A stretch of DNA of 44,502 nt from Chloroflexota bacterium (GCA_021372475.1 JAJFUJ010000070.1:1-44502); one strand, 5' to 3'. Positions 33,807 to 41,976 are shown, counted from the stretch's first letter. Program-made: numbers and translations. The notes: generated by a model not told the origin, from the letters alone.

Positions 33807-35339
33807 ATGAAACTCTCATTGGAACGCTACCGCAGCAAGCTGCTCGGCTGCTGGCTGGGCAAAAATATCGGCGGCACGCTGGGCGCGCCGTTCGAATGCA
33901 AGCGCGGCACATATGACGTCACGTTCTACACCCAGGAATTGGGCGGGCAGCCGCTGCCCAACGACGACCTCGATCTGCAGTTGGTATGGCTTCTCGCCGC
34001 TGAAAAATACGGCCGCGCCCTTAACGCCCGCCTGCTGGGCGAGTATTGGCTGACGCACGTCACCCCGCACTGGGCAGAGTACGGCGCCGGCAAGAACAAC
34101 CTGCGCATGGGGCTCGAACCGCCCCTCTCGGGCTATGTGCACAACCTTAACCGCGATTCGTGCGGCGCGTTCATCCGCTCCGAGCTGTGGGCCTGCCTGG
34201 CGCCCGGACGCCCCGACCTGGCCGTGCGTTATGCCTACGAGGACGCCATCGTTGACCACGCCAATGAGGGCGTGTACGGCGAGGTTTTCTGCGCCGCCGT
34301 GGAGAGCGCCGCTTTTTGCGAGAGCGATCCCGAGCTGCTGCGCAACATCGGCCTCTCGTATATCCCCGCCGATTGCGGCATCGCGCGCGGCATCGCCTCG
34401 GTGCTCGATTCCTACCGCGCCGGCGTGGATTGGCGCGAGGCGCGCAAGCGCCTGCTCACTGCTGTGCCGGATAGCTTCGGCTTCCTGGGCACGCCCATCG
34501 AGTCGGTGCATGAGGATATCCCCGTCGGCCCCGCCGGCTATGATGCGCCGGCCAACGTGGGTCTGATGGTGCTGGGCTGGGTTTACGGGCAGGGCGATTT
34601 TGGCGCCAGCCTGTGCACGGCCGTAAATTGCGGCGAGGACACCGATTGCACTGCCGGCACGCTGGGCTCGATCCTGGGCATCATCGGCGGCATCGAGTCG
34701 ATCCCCGCGCGTTGGGCGGAACCGCTCGGCCGCAGTATCCAGACCCTCTGCATCGACCTGGCCGACTATAGCTTCTCTATCCCGAAAACGGTTGACCAGC
34801 TTACCGAACGCGTGATGCGCCTGGCGCCGAGTTGGCTTGGTCCGCAAGTATGCGACGTGCTCGCTCCTGGCGGCTACACCATCGAGATGCTGGAGGGTGA
34901 GGCACTCATGGCTCATCCGCAGCGCATGGGCGTTTTCGTCAAGCGCGGTTTTGATGAGGTGCTGGCACACCAGCCGTTCGGCGTAGCGCGCGACTTTCAT
35001 CTCTTCCATGCGCTGCTCGATTACGGCAGCGAACCGTATATCCAGGAAGGTGTGCCTTATACGCTCAAGCTGACCCTGGATAACCACTTGTCGCGCCAGC
35101 AGTGGCTGAGCCTGGCCTGGCATCTGCCCGAAGGTTGGGAGATTAGCCCGGCGCCGACGCTGGCTCTGCCGCTCGAGCAGTATGGCGCGACCACCGGACG
35201 CAGCGCAATCGAGTTCACGCTCATCCCCCACGCGCTCCGGCAGGAACGCTATAACCTGGTGCTCGAGATCGGCTCACAAGGGCACATCGATCTGGCGCTG
35301 GTGCCGGTGGCTCTGCTGGTCGGTTCGCCCCTGGTCTAG
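33807..35339 (+). CDS. ADP-ribosylglycohydrolase-family protein
   Basis: A 510-residue protein. Residues about 1-350 match the ADP-ribosylglycohydrolase (ARH/DraG) fold: GCWLGKNIGGTLGAPFE, the first metal motif NDDLDLQ (Asp53, Asp54, Asp56), and the second metal motif CGEDTDCTAGTLGSILG (about 275-291). The usual TDDT is NDDL here. Residues about 351-510 form an added beta-rich domain (GVPYTLKLTLDN, EFTLIPHAL). The ATG at 33807 is fixed by AAGGA and lies 13 bases after the beta-helix gene. In sugar loci such proteins may act on glycosidic or ADP-ribose-like bonds; the substrate here is unknown. A terminator follows. Confidence 0.85.
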   Translation: MKLSLERYRSKLLGCWLGKNIGGTLGAPFECKRGTYDVTFYTQELGGQPLPNDDLDLQLVWLLAAEKYGRALNARLLGEYWLTHVTPHWAEYGAGKNNLRMGLEPPLSGYVHNLNRDSCGAFIRSELWACLAPGRPDLAVRYAYEDAIVDHANEGVYGEVFCAAVESAAFCESDPELLRNIGLSYIPADCGIARGIASVLDSYRAGVDWREARKRLLTAVPDSFGFLGTPIESVHEDIPVGPAGYDAPANVGLMVLGWVYGQGDFGASLCTAVNCGEDTDCTAGTLGSILGIIGGIESIPARWAEPLGRSIQTLCIDLADYSFSIPKTVDQLTERVMRLAPSWLGPQVCDVLAPGGYTIEMLEGEALMAHPQRMGVFVKRGFDEVLAHQPFGVARDFHLFHALLDYGSEPYIQEGVPYTLKLTLDNHLSRQQWLSLAWHLPEGWEISPAPTLALPLEQYGATTGRSAIEFTLIPHALRQERYNLVLEIGSQGHIDLALVPVALLVGSPLV

Positions 35340-35351
35340 ACTTTTTGTACA

Positions 35352-35387
35352 GCCGGGTAATGGCGTATGGTCGTTACCCGGCCTTCT
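35352..35387 (+). terminator. Rho-independent terminator of the three-gene operon
   Basis: Stem GCCGGGTAA/TTACCCGGC with a 13-base loop and CTTCTTT, 12 bases after the glycohydrolase stop. Confidence 0.85.
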
Positions 35388-35660
35388 TTGGATATGTAGT
35401 TTGTTAGACTAACTATTTATTTTCATGCCTACTTCCACCACAGAATAGCGCTCTTCAGCGCAACCGAAAACTGCCTATTGACAAAAAACACGTTTTATGC
35501 AATATATGATAATAATCAAGAAGGTTAGTTTTATTTACAAACTTATTTTGACTGAGGCTTAATCACCTGAACGGCTCCTCAAGGCTGGGGCACCCAAAGG
35601 CTTTACGTTCATTTGTTTGCGTTTATAATGCGCAGCATCTAAACAACCCAGGAGGGTTAC
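35388..35660 (+). promoter_or_regulatory. Intergenic region with promoter of the sugar isomerase
   Basis: The stretch is AT-rich. The best promoter is TTTACG at 35602-35607 with TATAAT at 35624-35629, 16 bases apart, 31 bases before the ATG. A TTGACA at 35478-35483 is followed by several AT-rich -10-like hexamers at less ideal spacing. No gene is seen. Confidence 0.6.
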
Positions 35661-36416
35661 ATGGCTCGCATTCCGATCGCATTACAGCTCTACTCTGTTC
35701 GTCAGGACTGTGCCAAAGATTTGCCGGGCACGCTTGCTGCCGTCGCCAAGATGGGTTACGATGGCGTCGAGTTTGCCGGCTACTACAACCGTAGTGCCCA
35801 GGAACTGCGCAAGATGTGCGACGACCTCGGCCTCAAGATAGCAGGCACGCATATCGGCCTCGATACATTGCTGGGCGACCAAATCGCGGCCACTATCGAG
35901 TTTAATCAGATTCTCGGCAACAAGTTCCTGATCGTCCCCGGGCTAAAGCCCGAGCGCACCTCCAGCAAGCACGCCTGGCTCGAGACCGCTATGATTTTTG
36001 ATGGCATCGCCAGCCGTCTCAAGCCGCTGGGGTTATTTACCGGCTATCACAACCATTTTACCGAGTTCGCGCCGGTGGATGGTGAGCTGCCCTGGCACAC
36101 CTTCTTTGGCAACACCCTTCCCGATGTGGTCATGCAGATGGATACAGGCAACTGCGCCCATGGTAAGGGCGATGTCATCGCTATGATCCAGCCTTATTTT
36201 GGGCGGGCGCGCACCGTGCATCTCAAGGAATACTCCGAGAGCTACAACACCGCGCTTATTGGCGAAGGGGTTATGCCCTGGAAGCAGATTTTCGACTATT
36301 GTGAAAAACCCGGTTCAAACACCGAGTGGTATATCGTCGAACAGGAATCTTATGCGTTCGGCCCGCTCGAGTGTGTGGATAAGTGCCTGCAAAATCTGAA
36401 AAAGATGGGAAAGTAG
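35661..36416 (+). CDS. Sugar phosphate isomerase/epimerase (AP endonuclease-2 fold)
   Basis: A 251-residue TIM-barrel protein of the xylose-isomerase-like/IolE family. Seen: the opening IALQLYSVRQDC, a metal-type Glu in YDGVEFAGYY, GYHNHFTEF (His), MQMDTGNCAHGKGD (Asp) and a C-terminal YIVEQES carrying the last metal Glu. No signal peptide. AGGAGG lies six bases before the ATG, which follows its own promoter. Its placement just downstream of the ADP-ribosylglycohydrolase operon, separated by a terminator, suggests a shared sugar pathway but not one transcript. Substrate unknown. Confidence 0.9.
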   Translation: MARIPIALQLYSVRQDCAKDLPGTLAAVAKMGYDGVEFAGYYNRSAQELRKMCDDLGLKIAGTHIGLDTLLGDQIAATIEFNQILGNKFLIVPGLKPERTSSKHAWLETAMIFDGIASRLKPLGLFTGYHNHFTEFAPVDGELPWHTFFGNTLPDVVMQMDTGNCAHGKGDVIAMIQPYFGRARTVHLKEYSESYNTALIGEGVMPWKQIFDYCEKPGSNTEWYIVEQESYAFGPLECVDKCLQNLKKMGK

Positions 36417-36511
36417 CAGGAGCTGTACATCTTCCGCTGTTTCAGCGTGACACTCTAGTAGTCTGCGGATAGATGAATGTACGCCGGTCAACGGGCTCAC
36501 ACCCCGTCCGG

Positions 36512-36544
36512 ATGTGGTTGATCGCTGGGGGGGATCAACCGCAT
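36512..36544. other. Twelve-bp hairpin in the convergent spacer
   Basis: ATGTGGTTGATC and GATCAACCGCAT pair over 12 positions (one G-T) around a nine-base G-rich loop. It lies just before the next terminator. On the plus strand only CCTTTT follows, so it is not a clean terminator itself; it may be a structured 3' end or a small RNA. Confidence 0.5.
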
Positions 36545-36553
36545 GGTCCTTTT

Positions 36554-36587
36554 GGGGACAGCGCCTGGTAAGCGCTGTCCCCTTTTT
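36554..36587 (+). terminator. Rho-independent terminator after the sugar isomerase
   Basis: Perfect 11-bp stem GGGGACAGCGC/GCGCTGTCCCC, seven-base loop, five T. It stands between the isomerase and the convergent rhodanese gene, which ends at 36593; no T-tract follows on the minus strand. Confidence 0.88.
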
Positions 36588-36592
36588 GCGGA

Positions 36593-37579
36593 TTATTCGG
36601 GAATCTCTACGGGGTACCCGGCATCAATCCAGGCCGCGAAACCGCCCAGGAGCACCACGGTCGTATCAGCCGAAAAACCTTTTTGGATGAGTTCAAGCGC
36701 CACACGGGCGCTTGTCGCTTCATCCTGTCAAGTGCAGTATAAAATGAGTGTCTTGTCCTTTGGCAGCGTGTCCATCAGGTCGAGTGCCTGAGCCTCTGGC
36801 AAGGAGATGGCGCCTTGCGCATGCTGACGCTCGTAGGCATCCGCAGTGCGCGTATCGACCAGCACTGCCTGCCCTTCATCAATCATCTTTTTGGCATCCC
36901 CCACAGAAATCCGTGTGATTGCGCTGGTTTCAGAGACCGCCGTCGCTGTGGGTGTGGTTTGACCGCCGGAACCGCGAGCTGCCAGCACGACCGCATAAAT
37001 AATGACCATCGCCAGGATACCCAAGATAATCAAAAACATAACTCTGTCGCTGTTGTGCGCCTTACGTTTTGAAGGGCCTTTCTTGTTAGCACCGCTTGTT
37101 TTACTAGCGGACTGGCTCTTCCCTGTCTGTGCTTTGGCGCGCATAGATGCTTTACCGGCAGCGTTCTTACGCGCCGGTTCCGGAGCTGCCGCAGCTTGCG
37201 CCGCGCCCCTGGCAGATTCCGTTTTCTCCTGAACGCGTCCCTCTGTGGCTTGGGTAGCCACAGGCCGCACGGCCGGTTTGACTGCCGGTACAATTTCCTG
37301 CGCCGCCGGCGGCAGTTCAGCCGGTACTTGCTCAGACGGAGAGAGTTCGCTGAGCTCTTCCTCGGGCTGCGCCGCTTCGCCCTCCTCGCCCTCTGGCCCG
37401 GGAGCGCTTTGCTCCTGTACGGTGCGTTTGCCGAATATCGCCTTCAGTGGGATTTTGGGCGTACCTTCGTCTTGAATGTTCGGACGAACAACATTTTTTG
37501 TTGGAGGATTGGCTTTAGGTTCATTCTCTTGTGACAGGTTATCCAAGCTCGGTTTATAAATCGTAACCTTTCCCGGCAT
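36593..37579 (-). CDS. Membrane-anchored rhodanese with in-frame UGA (predicted selenoprotein)
   Basis: A 328-residue product if TGA at 36730-36728 is read as selenocysteine (position 284); otherwise it stops after 283. Seen: an acidic and proline-rich N-terminal region (1-135), a Lys-rich stretch (138-173), one membrane helix (180-201), then a rhodanese domain (about 221-328). The active loop reads YCT-U-QDEATSAR, with Cys282; homologues of this type usually carry Cys at the U position. After the TGA the frame runs 44 codons through LLGGFAAWIDAGYPVEIPE to TAA, the normal rhodanese end. The positive-inside rule puts rhodanese outside. AGGAGG precedes the ATG at 37579. A nonsense mutation or sequencing error is the alternative. 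Confidence 0.8.
36685..36730 (-). promoter_or_regulatory. Bacterial SECIS-like stem-loop following the UGA
   Basis: Starting two bases after the TGA (36730-36728): lower stem GGATGA/TCATCC (36725-36720 with 36690-36685), internal loop AGCGA/AAC, and upper stem CAAGCGCC/GGCGCTTG (36714-36707 with 36701-36694). The five-base loop CGTGT occupies 36706-36702. All pairs are Watson-Crick. The apical loop begins 21 bases after TGA and has G at position 2, within the published bacterial SECIS pattern as I recall it (about 16-37 bases, G in the first two loop bases). It also codes protein, so chance pairing is not excluded. Confidence 0.75.
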
Positions 37580-37670
37580 ACCCGCCTCCTGTGCGTTTGT
37601 TGTTTCTAGTCTAGCGCGTCCTTTTGTCGTAGGCAAATCAGCCGGCAGCGTCGTGGCCATCGCGCTTTTT

Positions 37671-37716
37671 TTGACACCGTGTCGTACATAACTATACTGC
37701 TAACGAATCGGTTAGC
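37671..37716 (+). promoter_or_regulatory. Ferredoxin promoter with operator-like inverted repeat
   Basis: Consensus TTGACA (37671-37676), 16-base spacer, TATACT (37693-37698). The inverted repeat GCTAAC-N6-GTTAGC (37699-37716) directly follows the -10, where it would cover the start site. Operator function is inferred; it could also be a 5' mRNA hairpin. Confidence 0.7.
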
Positions 37717-37767
37717 ATGATAGGTTCCCTGAACACAGGGTAATGGCTATACTTCCAGGAGGATAAA

Positions 37768-38031
37768 GTGGCGTTTAAAATAACGGATGAATGCATCGCC
37801 TGCGGCTCGTGTGAGAGCGAATGCCCGAATGGGGCTATCTCAGAAGGCGAAGAAATCTATGTGATCGACGCAGACAAGTGCACCGAGTGCGTGGGCTTTT
37901 TCAGCACTCAACAGTGCTTCGATGTTTGCCCGGTCGAGGCTCCAGTTCGCGATGACGATAATGCTGAAACCCAGGATGATCTCCTAGCGAAATTCCGCAA
38001 ATTGCATCCGGGCAAGCAGCCCAAGCTGTAA
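37768..38031 (+). CDS. 2[4Fe-4S] ferredoxin (Allochromatium type)
   Basis: An 87-residue soluble ferredoxin. Seen: cluster motif 1 [11 protein letters not shown] (Cys9, 12, 15, 19) and motif 2 CTEC-x8-C-x3-C (Cys38, 41, 50, 54). The longer gap between the second and third cysteines of motif 2 and the C-terminal extension mark the Allochromatium/YfhL type, usually low-potential. The start is GTG at 37768, with AGGAGG five bases upstream. It is transcribed alone from a good promoter and ends in a terminator. Divergent to the rhodanese gene; it could feed the FTR-like protein at 2409, but that is speculation. Confidence 0.93.
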   Translation: MAFKITDECIACGSCESECPNGAISEGEEIYVIDADKCTECVGFFSTQQCFDVCPVEAPVRDDDNAETQDDLLAKFRKLHPGKQPKL

Positions 38032-38051
38032 CTCCATTCAATCAAAGCCCG

Positions 38052-38087
38052 GCCCCTCTGGCGTATTGCGTCAGAGGGGCTTCGTTT
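38052..38087 (+). terminator. Rho-independent terminator after the ferredoxin
   Basis: Nine-bp stem GCCCCTCTG/CAGAGGGGC with an 11-base loop, then TTCGTTT. Confidence 0.85.
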
Positions 38088-38132
38088 ATCAGTGCCGGCC
38101 CGTTTACGGTACAATGGCTTTAAGGAGCATAC

Positions 38133-38660
38133 ATGACAATACGAAATCGGTGGCGCAAAATTGCCGTCTATGTCATTGCGCTGGTAATGATTGCTTTGGA
38201 CCAATGGACCAAGCATCTGGTGCGCCTCAATCTGCCGCTCAACCGCGACGTGGCGCTCATCCCCTGGCTCGATAGACTGTTCACTTTTACTTATGTGCAA
38301 AACACCGGCGGTTCATTCGGCCTTTTGCCTGGTATTGGGCTGCCGTTCATCATCGTGGCCGTTGTCGTCGTCGTCCTCATCGTCATCTACAGCCGGCGCC
38401 TCGCTAACAACCACTGGCTGTTGCGCCTGGCCTTGGGGCTGCAACTCGGCGGCGCCATTGGCAACCTGATTGACCGTATCGTCTACGGCTATGTTACCGA
38501 TTTCATCAACTTCCGCTGGTGGCCCGTCTGGAACGTGGCCGATGCTTGTCTCGTCGTCGGCACTATCCTGTTCCTGATTTATATGCTTTTCCTCGATAAG
38601 CCTGCCGCTGAACCCGCCGGCGCTGAGCCGCCGGCTGAGCAGCCTGGAGCGCAGGGATGA
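38133..38660 (+). CDS. lspA: Lipoprotein signal peptidase (signal peptidase II)
   Basis: Removes signal peptides from diacylglyceryl-modified prolipoproteins in the cytoplasmic membrane. 175 residues, four membrane helices. Seen: DQWTKHLVR (Asp23), FTYVQNTGGSFGLL, GNLIDR, and the catalytic aspartates in VTDFINF (Asp123) and NVADA (Asp137). The C-terminus has a Pro/Ala/Glu tail. AAGGAG lies six bases before the ATG. It overlaps the pseudouridine synthase by four bases, a very common pairing. The window itself encodes at least three likely substrates (lipoproteins at 8779, 31208, 42007). Confidence 0.96.
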   Translation: MTIRNRWRKIAVYVIALVMIALDQWTKHLVRLNLPLNRDVALIPWLDRLFTFTYVQNTGGSFGLLPGIGLPFIIVAVVVVVLIVIYSRRLANNHWLLRLALGLQLGGAIGNLIDRIVYGYVTDFINFRWWPVWNVADACLVVGTILFLIYMLFLDKPAAEPAGAEPPAEQPGAQG

Positions 38661-39601
38661 GCTCAGGGGCAGGGCTACGTACCTGGCTGGTCGAGGCCGC
38701 TGAAAATGAGCGTCTCGACCGCTTCCTGTCTGGGCGTTGCCCAGACCTTTCGCGTTCGCGCATCCAGGCGCTGATTGCCGCCGGGCTGGTCAGCGTAAAT
38801 GGCCAGCCGGCCAGAGCCAGCTACCGCCCCGCCCATGGCGACCACATTCTACTGATGCTGCCATCACAACCGCTCCCCCCTGAGAGCGCGCCTGTCGCCG
38901 CGCTGCCGCCTCTCAATATCCTCTATGAGGACGAGTCCATACTCGTGTTGAACAAGCCCGCTGGCCTGGTGGTGCATCCCGGCGCCGGTACGGCTGAAGC
39001 CACACTGGTGCAAGCCCTTATCACCCATCGCCCGGAGATGCTGGCCGAAGACTGGCCAGCGCCGGAGCGCCCGGGCGTCGTCCACCGCCTTGATAAGGAT
39101 ACCTCAGGCATCCTGCTGGCCGCCGTCACCCGCGCCGCTCAGGAAGCGCTGCAGGCACAATTCAAGGCGCACAGCATCGAAAAAACTTATCTGGCCGTCC
39201 TACACGGCCGTTTGCTTCCGCCCGAAGGGATAATCGACGCGCCTCTGGGGCGGCACCCTACCCAGCGCCTCAAACGCGCCATCCTTGAGGCTGGCGGGCG
39301 TCCTGCGCGTACGCGCTACCGCATGATGGAGCAGTTCCGCACCGCCTGCCTGGTGCAGGCGCAGCCCCTCAGCGGGCGCACCCACCAGATTCGCGTGCAT
39401 TTTGCGGCCGTCGGTCACGCGGTGGTCGGCGATAAGCTTTACGGTCCGCGGCATGCTGGGCTTCAAGCTCCGCGGCAGATGCTGCACGCCTGGCGCATCA
39501 GCTTTGATCATCCGCTAACCGGCGCGCGCCTGAGCTACGAAGCATCGCCCCCTGACGATTTTGCCAGCCTACTGGAGATGCTCAGGCTTCAGGAAGCCTG
39601 A
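38657..39601 (+). CDS. rluD: RluA/RluD-family ribosomal large-subunit pseudouridine synthase
   Basis: A 314-residue RNA pseudouridine synthase. An S4 RNA-binding domain spans about 17-65 (ERLDRFLSGRCPDLSRSRIQALI), then the RluA catalytic domain with LNKPAGLVVHPG and the catalytic motif HRLDKDTSG (Asp146), and later SGRTHQIRVHF. This layout fits RluD, which modifies helix 69 of 23S rRNA, but RluC-like specificity cannot be excluded. It starts within the lspA stop (ATGA overlap), so the two are translationally coupled. Confidence 0.92.
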   Translation: MSSGAGLRTWLVEAAENERLDRFLSGRCPDLSRSRIQALIAAGLVSVNGQPARASYRPAHGDHILLMLPSQPLPPESAPVAALPPLNILYEDESILVLNKPAGLVVHPGAGTAEATLVQALITHRPEMLAEDWPAPERPGVVHRLDKDTSGILLAAVTRAAQEALQAQFKAHSIEKTYLAVLHGRLLPPEGIIDAPLGRHPTQRLKRAILEAGGRPARTRYRMMEQFRTACLVQAQPLSGRTHQIRVHFAAVGHAVVGDKLYGPRHAGLQAPRQMLHAWRISFDHPLTGARLSYEASPPDDFASLLEMLRLQEA

Positions 39602-39623
39602 CATGCTGACCAGCATTATTCAC

Positions 39624-39652
39624 TTTACAACCTTCCGACGCTGTGATATGAT
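39624..39652 (+). promoter_or_regulatory. Sigma-70-type promoter of pgk
   Basis: TTTACA (39624-39629), 17-base spacer, TATGAT (39647-39652), about 60 bases before the pgk ATG. An AT-rich leader with AGGAGG near the start follows. Confidence 0.65.
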
Positions 39653-39712
39653 TCAAATACTTGTGGATTACCGCACAACGCTGCGATATACTCAAAAATC
39701 AGGAGGTTTATA

Positions 39713-40888
39713 ATGCAAAAAAGAACTATTCGTGACGTTGCCTGGGCTGGAAAACACGCGCTGGTACGCTGCGATTTTAACGTACCCTTGGACGATAAAG
39801 GCGCCATCACCGATGATACGCGTATCCGCGCCTCCCTGCCCACCATTCAATACTTGTTGGACCATGGTGCCGCGGTCATCCTATGCTCGCACCTTGGCCG
39901 TCCCAAGGGTAAAGTGGTCGAGAGCATGCGCCTGACGCCCGTGGCAGCTCGCCTCAGCGAGCTGCTGAACCGTCCGGTGCTCAAGCTCAACGATTGCATC
40001 GGCCCCGAAGTGCAGGCCAGTTGCCATGCTGCCCAGCCGGGCGATATCATCCTGCTTGAAAACCTGCGCTTTTACAACCAGGAAGAGGCCAATGACCCCG
40101 ACTTTTCGCAAAAGCTGGCGGATCTGGCCGATATTTATGTCAATGACGCCTTCGGCACCGCCCACCGCGCGCATGCCTCTACCGCAGGAGTAGCTTCTTA
40201 CCTGCCCGCAGTGGCGGGCTTCCTGCTTGAGAAGGAGATCGAGTTCCTGGGCAATGCCGTGAATAATCCCAAGCGCCCGTTCGTGGCTATCCTGGGCGGC
40301 GCCAAGATCTCGGATAAAATCGGCGTCATCCAAAACCTGCTCACCAAAGCGGATTTCCTGCTCATCGGCGGCGGCATGGCTAATACCTTCCTGAAGGCCA
40401 AAGGCTATGAGATGGGCGATTCGCTTGTGGAGGAGAGCTCGGTGGAGCTCGCCCAAGACCTGCTGGCGCAGGGCAATGGCAAGCTGGTGATTCCGGTGGA
40501 TGTCGTCGTGGCCAACGCATTTTCGGCGGATGCCACTCACCAGGTGGTCGCCGTGGATGCCATCGACCCCGGCTGGCGCGTGCTGGATATCGGTCCAGCC
40601 ACTATCAAGCTCTTTGACGCCAAGATTGCTGCGGCTGCCACCATCGTCTGGAATGGCCCGATGGGCGTATTCGAGATGGCGCCCTTTGCAACAGGCACCT
40701 TTGCCGTAGCGAAAGCGCTGGCCGCCAGCGGCGCGCTTACGATTATCGGCGGCGGCGATTCGGTGGCCGCAGTGGAGCAGGCCGGCCTTGCCGACAAGAT
40801 GACCCATATCTCGACCGGCGGCGGTGCCTCGCTCGAATTTCTCGAGGGACTGGAGCTGCCCGGCGTGGCCGCTCTGAACGACAAGTAG
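39713..40888 (+). CDS. pgk: Phosphoglycerate kinase
   Basis: Transfers phosphate between 1,3-bisphosphoglycerate and ADP in glycolysis. 391 residues, normal bacterial length. Seen: [12 protein letters not shown] near residues 19-30, [50 protein letters not shown] and the C-terminal nucleotide loop GGGDSVAA plus [19 protein letters not shown] lies upstream of the ATG. It is followed by pfkA after a 60-base spacer with a hairpin, so the two glycolytic genes likely share a transcript. Confidence 0.98.
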   Translation: MQKRTIRDVAWAGKHALVRCDFNVPLDDKGAITDDTRIRASLPTIQYLLDHGAAVILCSHLGRPKGKVVESMRLTPVAARLSELLNRPVLKLNDCIGPEVQASCHAAQPGDIILLENLRFYNQEEANDPDFSQKLADLADIYVNDAFGTAHRAHASTAGVASYLPAVAGFLLEKEIEFLGNAVNNPKRPFVAILGGAKISDKIGVIQNLLTKADFLLIGGGMANTFLKAKGYEMGDSLVEESSVELAQDLLAQGNGKLVIPVDVVVANAFSADATHQVVAVDAIDPGWRVLDIGPATIKLFDAKIAAAATIVWNGPMGVFEMAPFATGTFAVAKALAASGALTIIGGGDSVAAVEQAGLADKMTHISTGGGASLEFLEGLELPGVAALNDK

Positions 40889-40896
40889 CATACATC

Positions 40897-40924
40897 GAGG
40901 AGCAGTGCTCGTACGCTGCTCCTC
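40897..40924 (+). other. Intercistronic hairpin between pgk and pfkA
   Basis: Perfect nine-bp stem GAGGAGCAG/CTGCTCCTC with a ten-base loop, not followed by T. It may act as an mRNA processing or stability element, or a weak attenuator. Confidence 0.5.
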
Positions 40925-40948
40925 ACACCCCAAAGGTTCACCCACAAT

Positions 40949-41941
40949 ATGGATTCCAGTCCGAAGATTATCCGTAACGTAGCAGTAATCACTTCCGGGG
41001 GCGATAGCCCGGGTTTTAACCCATGTATTCGCGCCGTCGTGCGTATGGCGCTCCACGAGGGATGGTCGGTTTACGGCGTGCAGCGGGGCTTTGAAGGGCT
41101 GACCAATGGCGAACTGATTGCGCTCAACTCGCGCTCCGTGAGCGGCATCATCAGCCAGGGCGGCACAATACTCGGCTCGGGGCGCTGGGAATCGTTCAAA
41201 GAAGCGCAAAATCAGCGCCGGGCGTTGCGCACCTTGAACGAACGCGGAATCGACGCCCTGGTAGTCATCGGAGGCGACGGCTCGATGTGTGGCGCGCTGG
41301 CACTGCATCAGGGGGGTATGTGCGTCATCGGAGTGCCAGGCACCATCGAAAACGATGTTTTCGGCACTGACCTCGCGCTCGGCGTAGATACAGCCCTCAA
41401 TACCGCGCTCGAAGCGATGGACCGTATCAAGGATACCGCATCGGCTCAGCAGCAGGTTTTTCTGGTGGAACTGATGGGCGAAAGAAGCGGTTACCTGACG
41501 TTGATGGCCGGCATTGCCGGCGGCGCCGAGATGGTCTGCATCCCAGAAGTGCCCTGCAGCCCGGAGGACGTGGTGCGCGAGACGGCCGACGCCTATATCC
41601 GTGGCAAAAAGCACTGCATCATCACCGTGGCTGAAGGCGCCAGGCCGCACGCCGCGGAGATAGCGCACTACCTGCAAGAGAACCAGGAACGCACCGGTTT
41701 TGGGGTGCGCCTGAGTATCCTCGGGCATATTATGCGCGGCGGCAGCCCCTCTGCTTACGACCGTTATCTGGGCACGCTCTACGGCGCCGAGGCCATCCGC
41801 CTGCTGTCAGAGGGCAGCTCCGGCGTGATGATCGGGCTGCAGGATAACCAGCTCATCGCAACACCATTAACTGAAGTGACCAGCCGTCAGGCGCAGATTG
41901 AGGAACAGTATTTGAGTTTAGCCCGTATCCTAGCAAAATAA
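40949..41941 (+). CDS. pfkA: 6-phosphofructokinase, ATP-type
   Basis: Phosphorylates fructose 6-phosphate to fructose 1,6-bisphosphate. 330 residues. Seen: [10 protein letters not shown] (residues 16-25), GGDGS (108-112) with Gly at the position that distinguishes ATP from pyrophosphate enzymes, [12 protein letters not shown] (130-141), [13 protein letters not shown] and [14 protein letters not shown]. The canonical PGTIDND catalytic Asp is replaced by Glu (Glu134). Everything else looks intact, so it is probably active or a lineage variant. It starts 60 bases after pgk. Confidence 0.94.
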   Translation: MDSSPKIIRNVAVITSGGDSPGFNPCIRAVVRMALHEGWSVYGVQRGFEGLTNGELIALNSRSVSGIISQGGTILGSGRWESFKEAQNQRRALRTLNERGIDALVVIGGDGSMCGALALHQGGMCVIGVPGTIENDVFGTDLALGVDTALNTALEAMDRIKDTASAQQQVFLVELMGERSGYLTLMAGIAGGAEMVCIPEVPCSPEDVVRETADAYIRGKKHCIITVAEGARPHAAEIAHYLQENQERTGFGVRLSILGHIMRGGSPSAYDRYLGTLYGAEAIRLLSEGSSGVMIGLQDNQLIATPLTEVTSRQAQIEEQYLSLARILAK

Positions 41942-41947
41942 CGTCGG

Positions 41948-41976
41948 TTGACCTTTTCCCCGATATGCGTTATTAT
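41948..41976 (+). promoter_or_regulatory. Sigma-70-type promoter of the small lipoprotein
   Basis: TTGACC (41948-41953), 17-base spacer, TATTAT (41971-41976), 30 bases before the GTG start. Confidence 0.65.

Noticed and set aside
36593-36727. Reading the rhodanese as simply truncated (pseudogene)
   Set aside because: The 44 codons after the TGA preserve a full rhodanese end with no further damage, the stop sits at a Cys position, and a SECIS-like hairpin follows. Decay or a single error remains possible but is less economical.
39881-41728. 615-codon open frame on the minus strand across pgk and pfkA
   Set aside because: It lies antisense to two unmistakable glycolytic genes, has His/Arg/Gln-rich composition and no family motif. 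Long antisense frames are expected at this GC content. Similar antisense frames at 26967-28166, 33816-35231 and 32726-33805 were dropped for the same reason.
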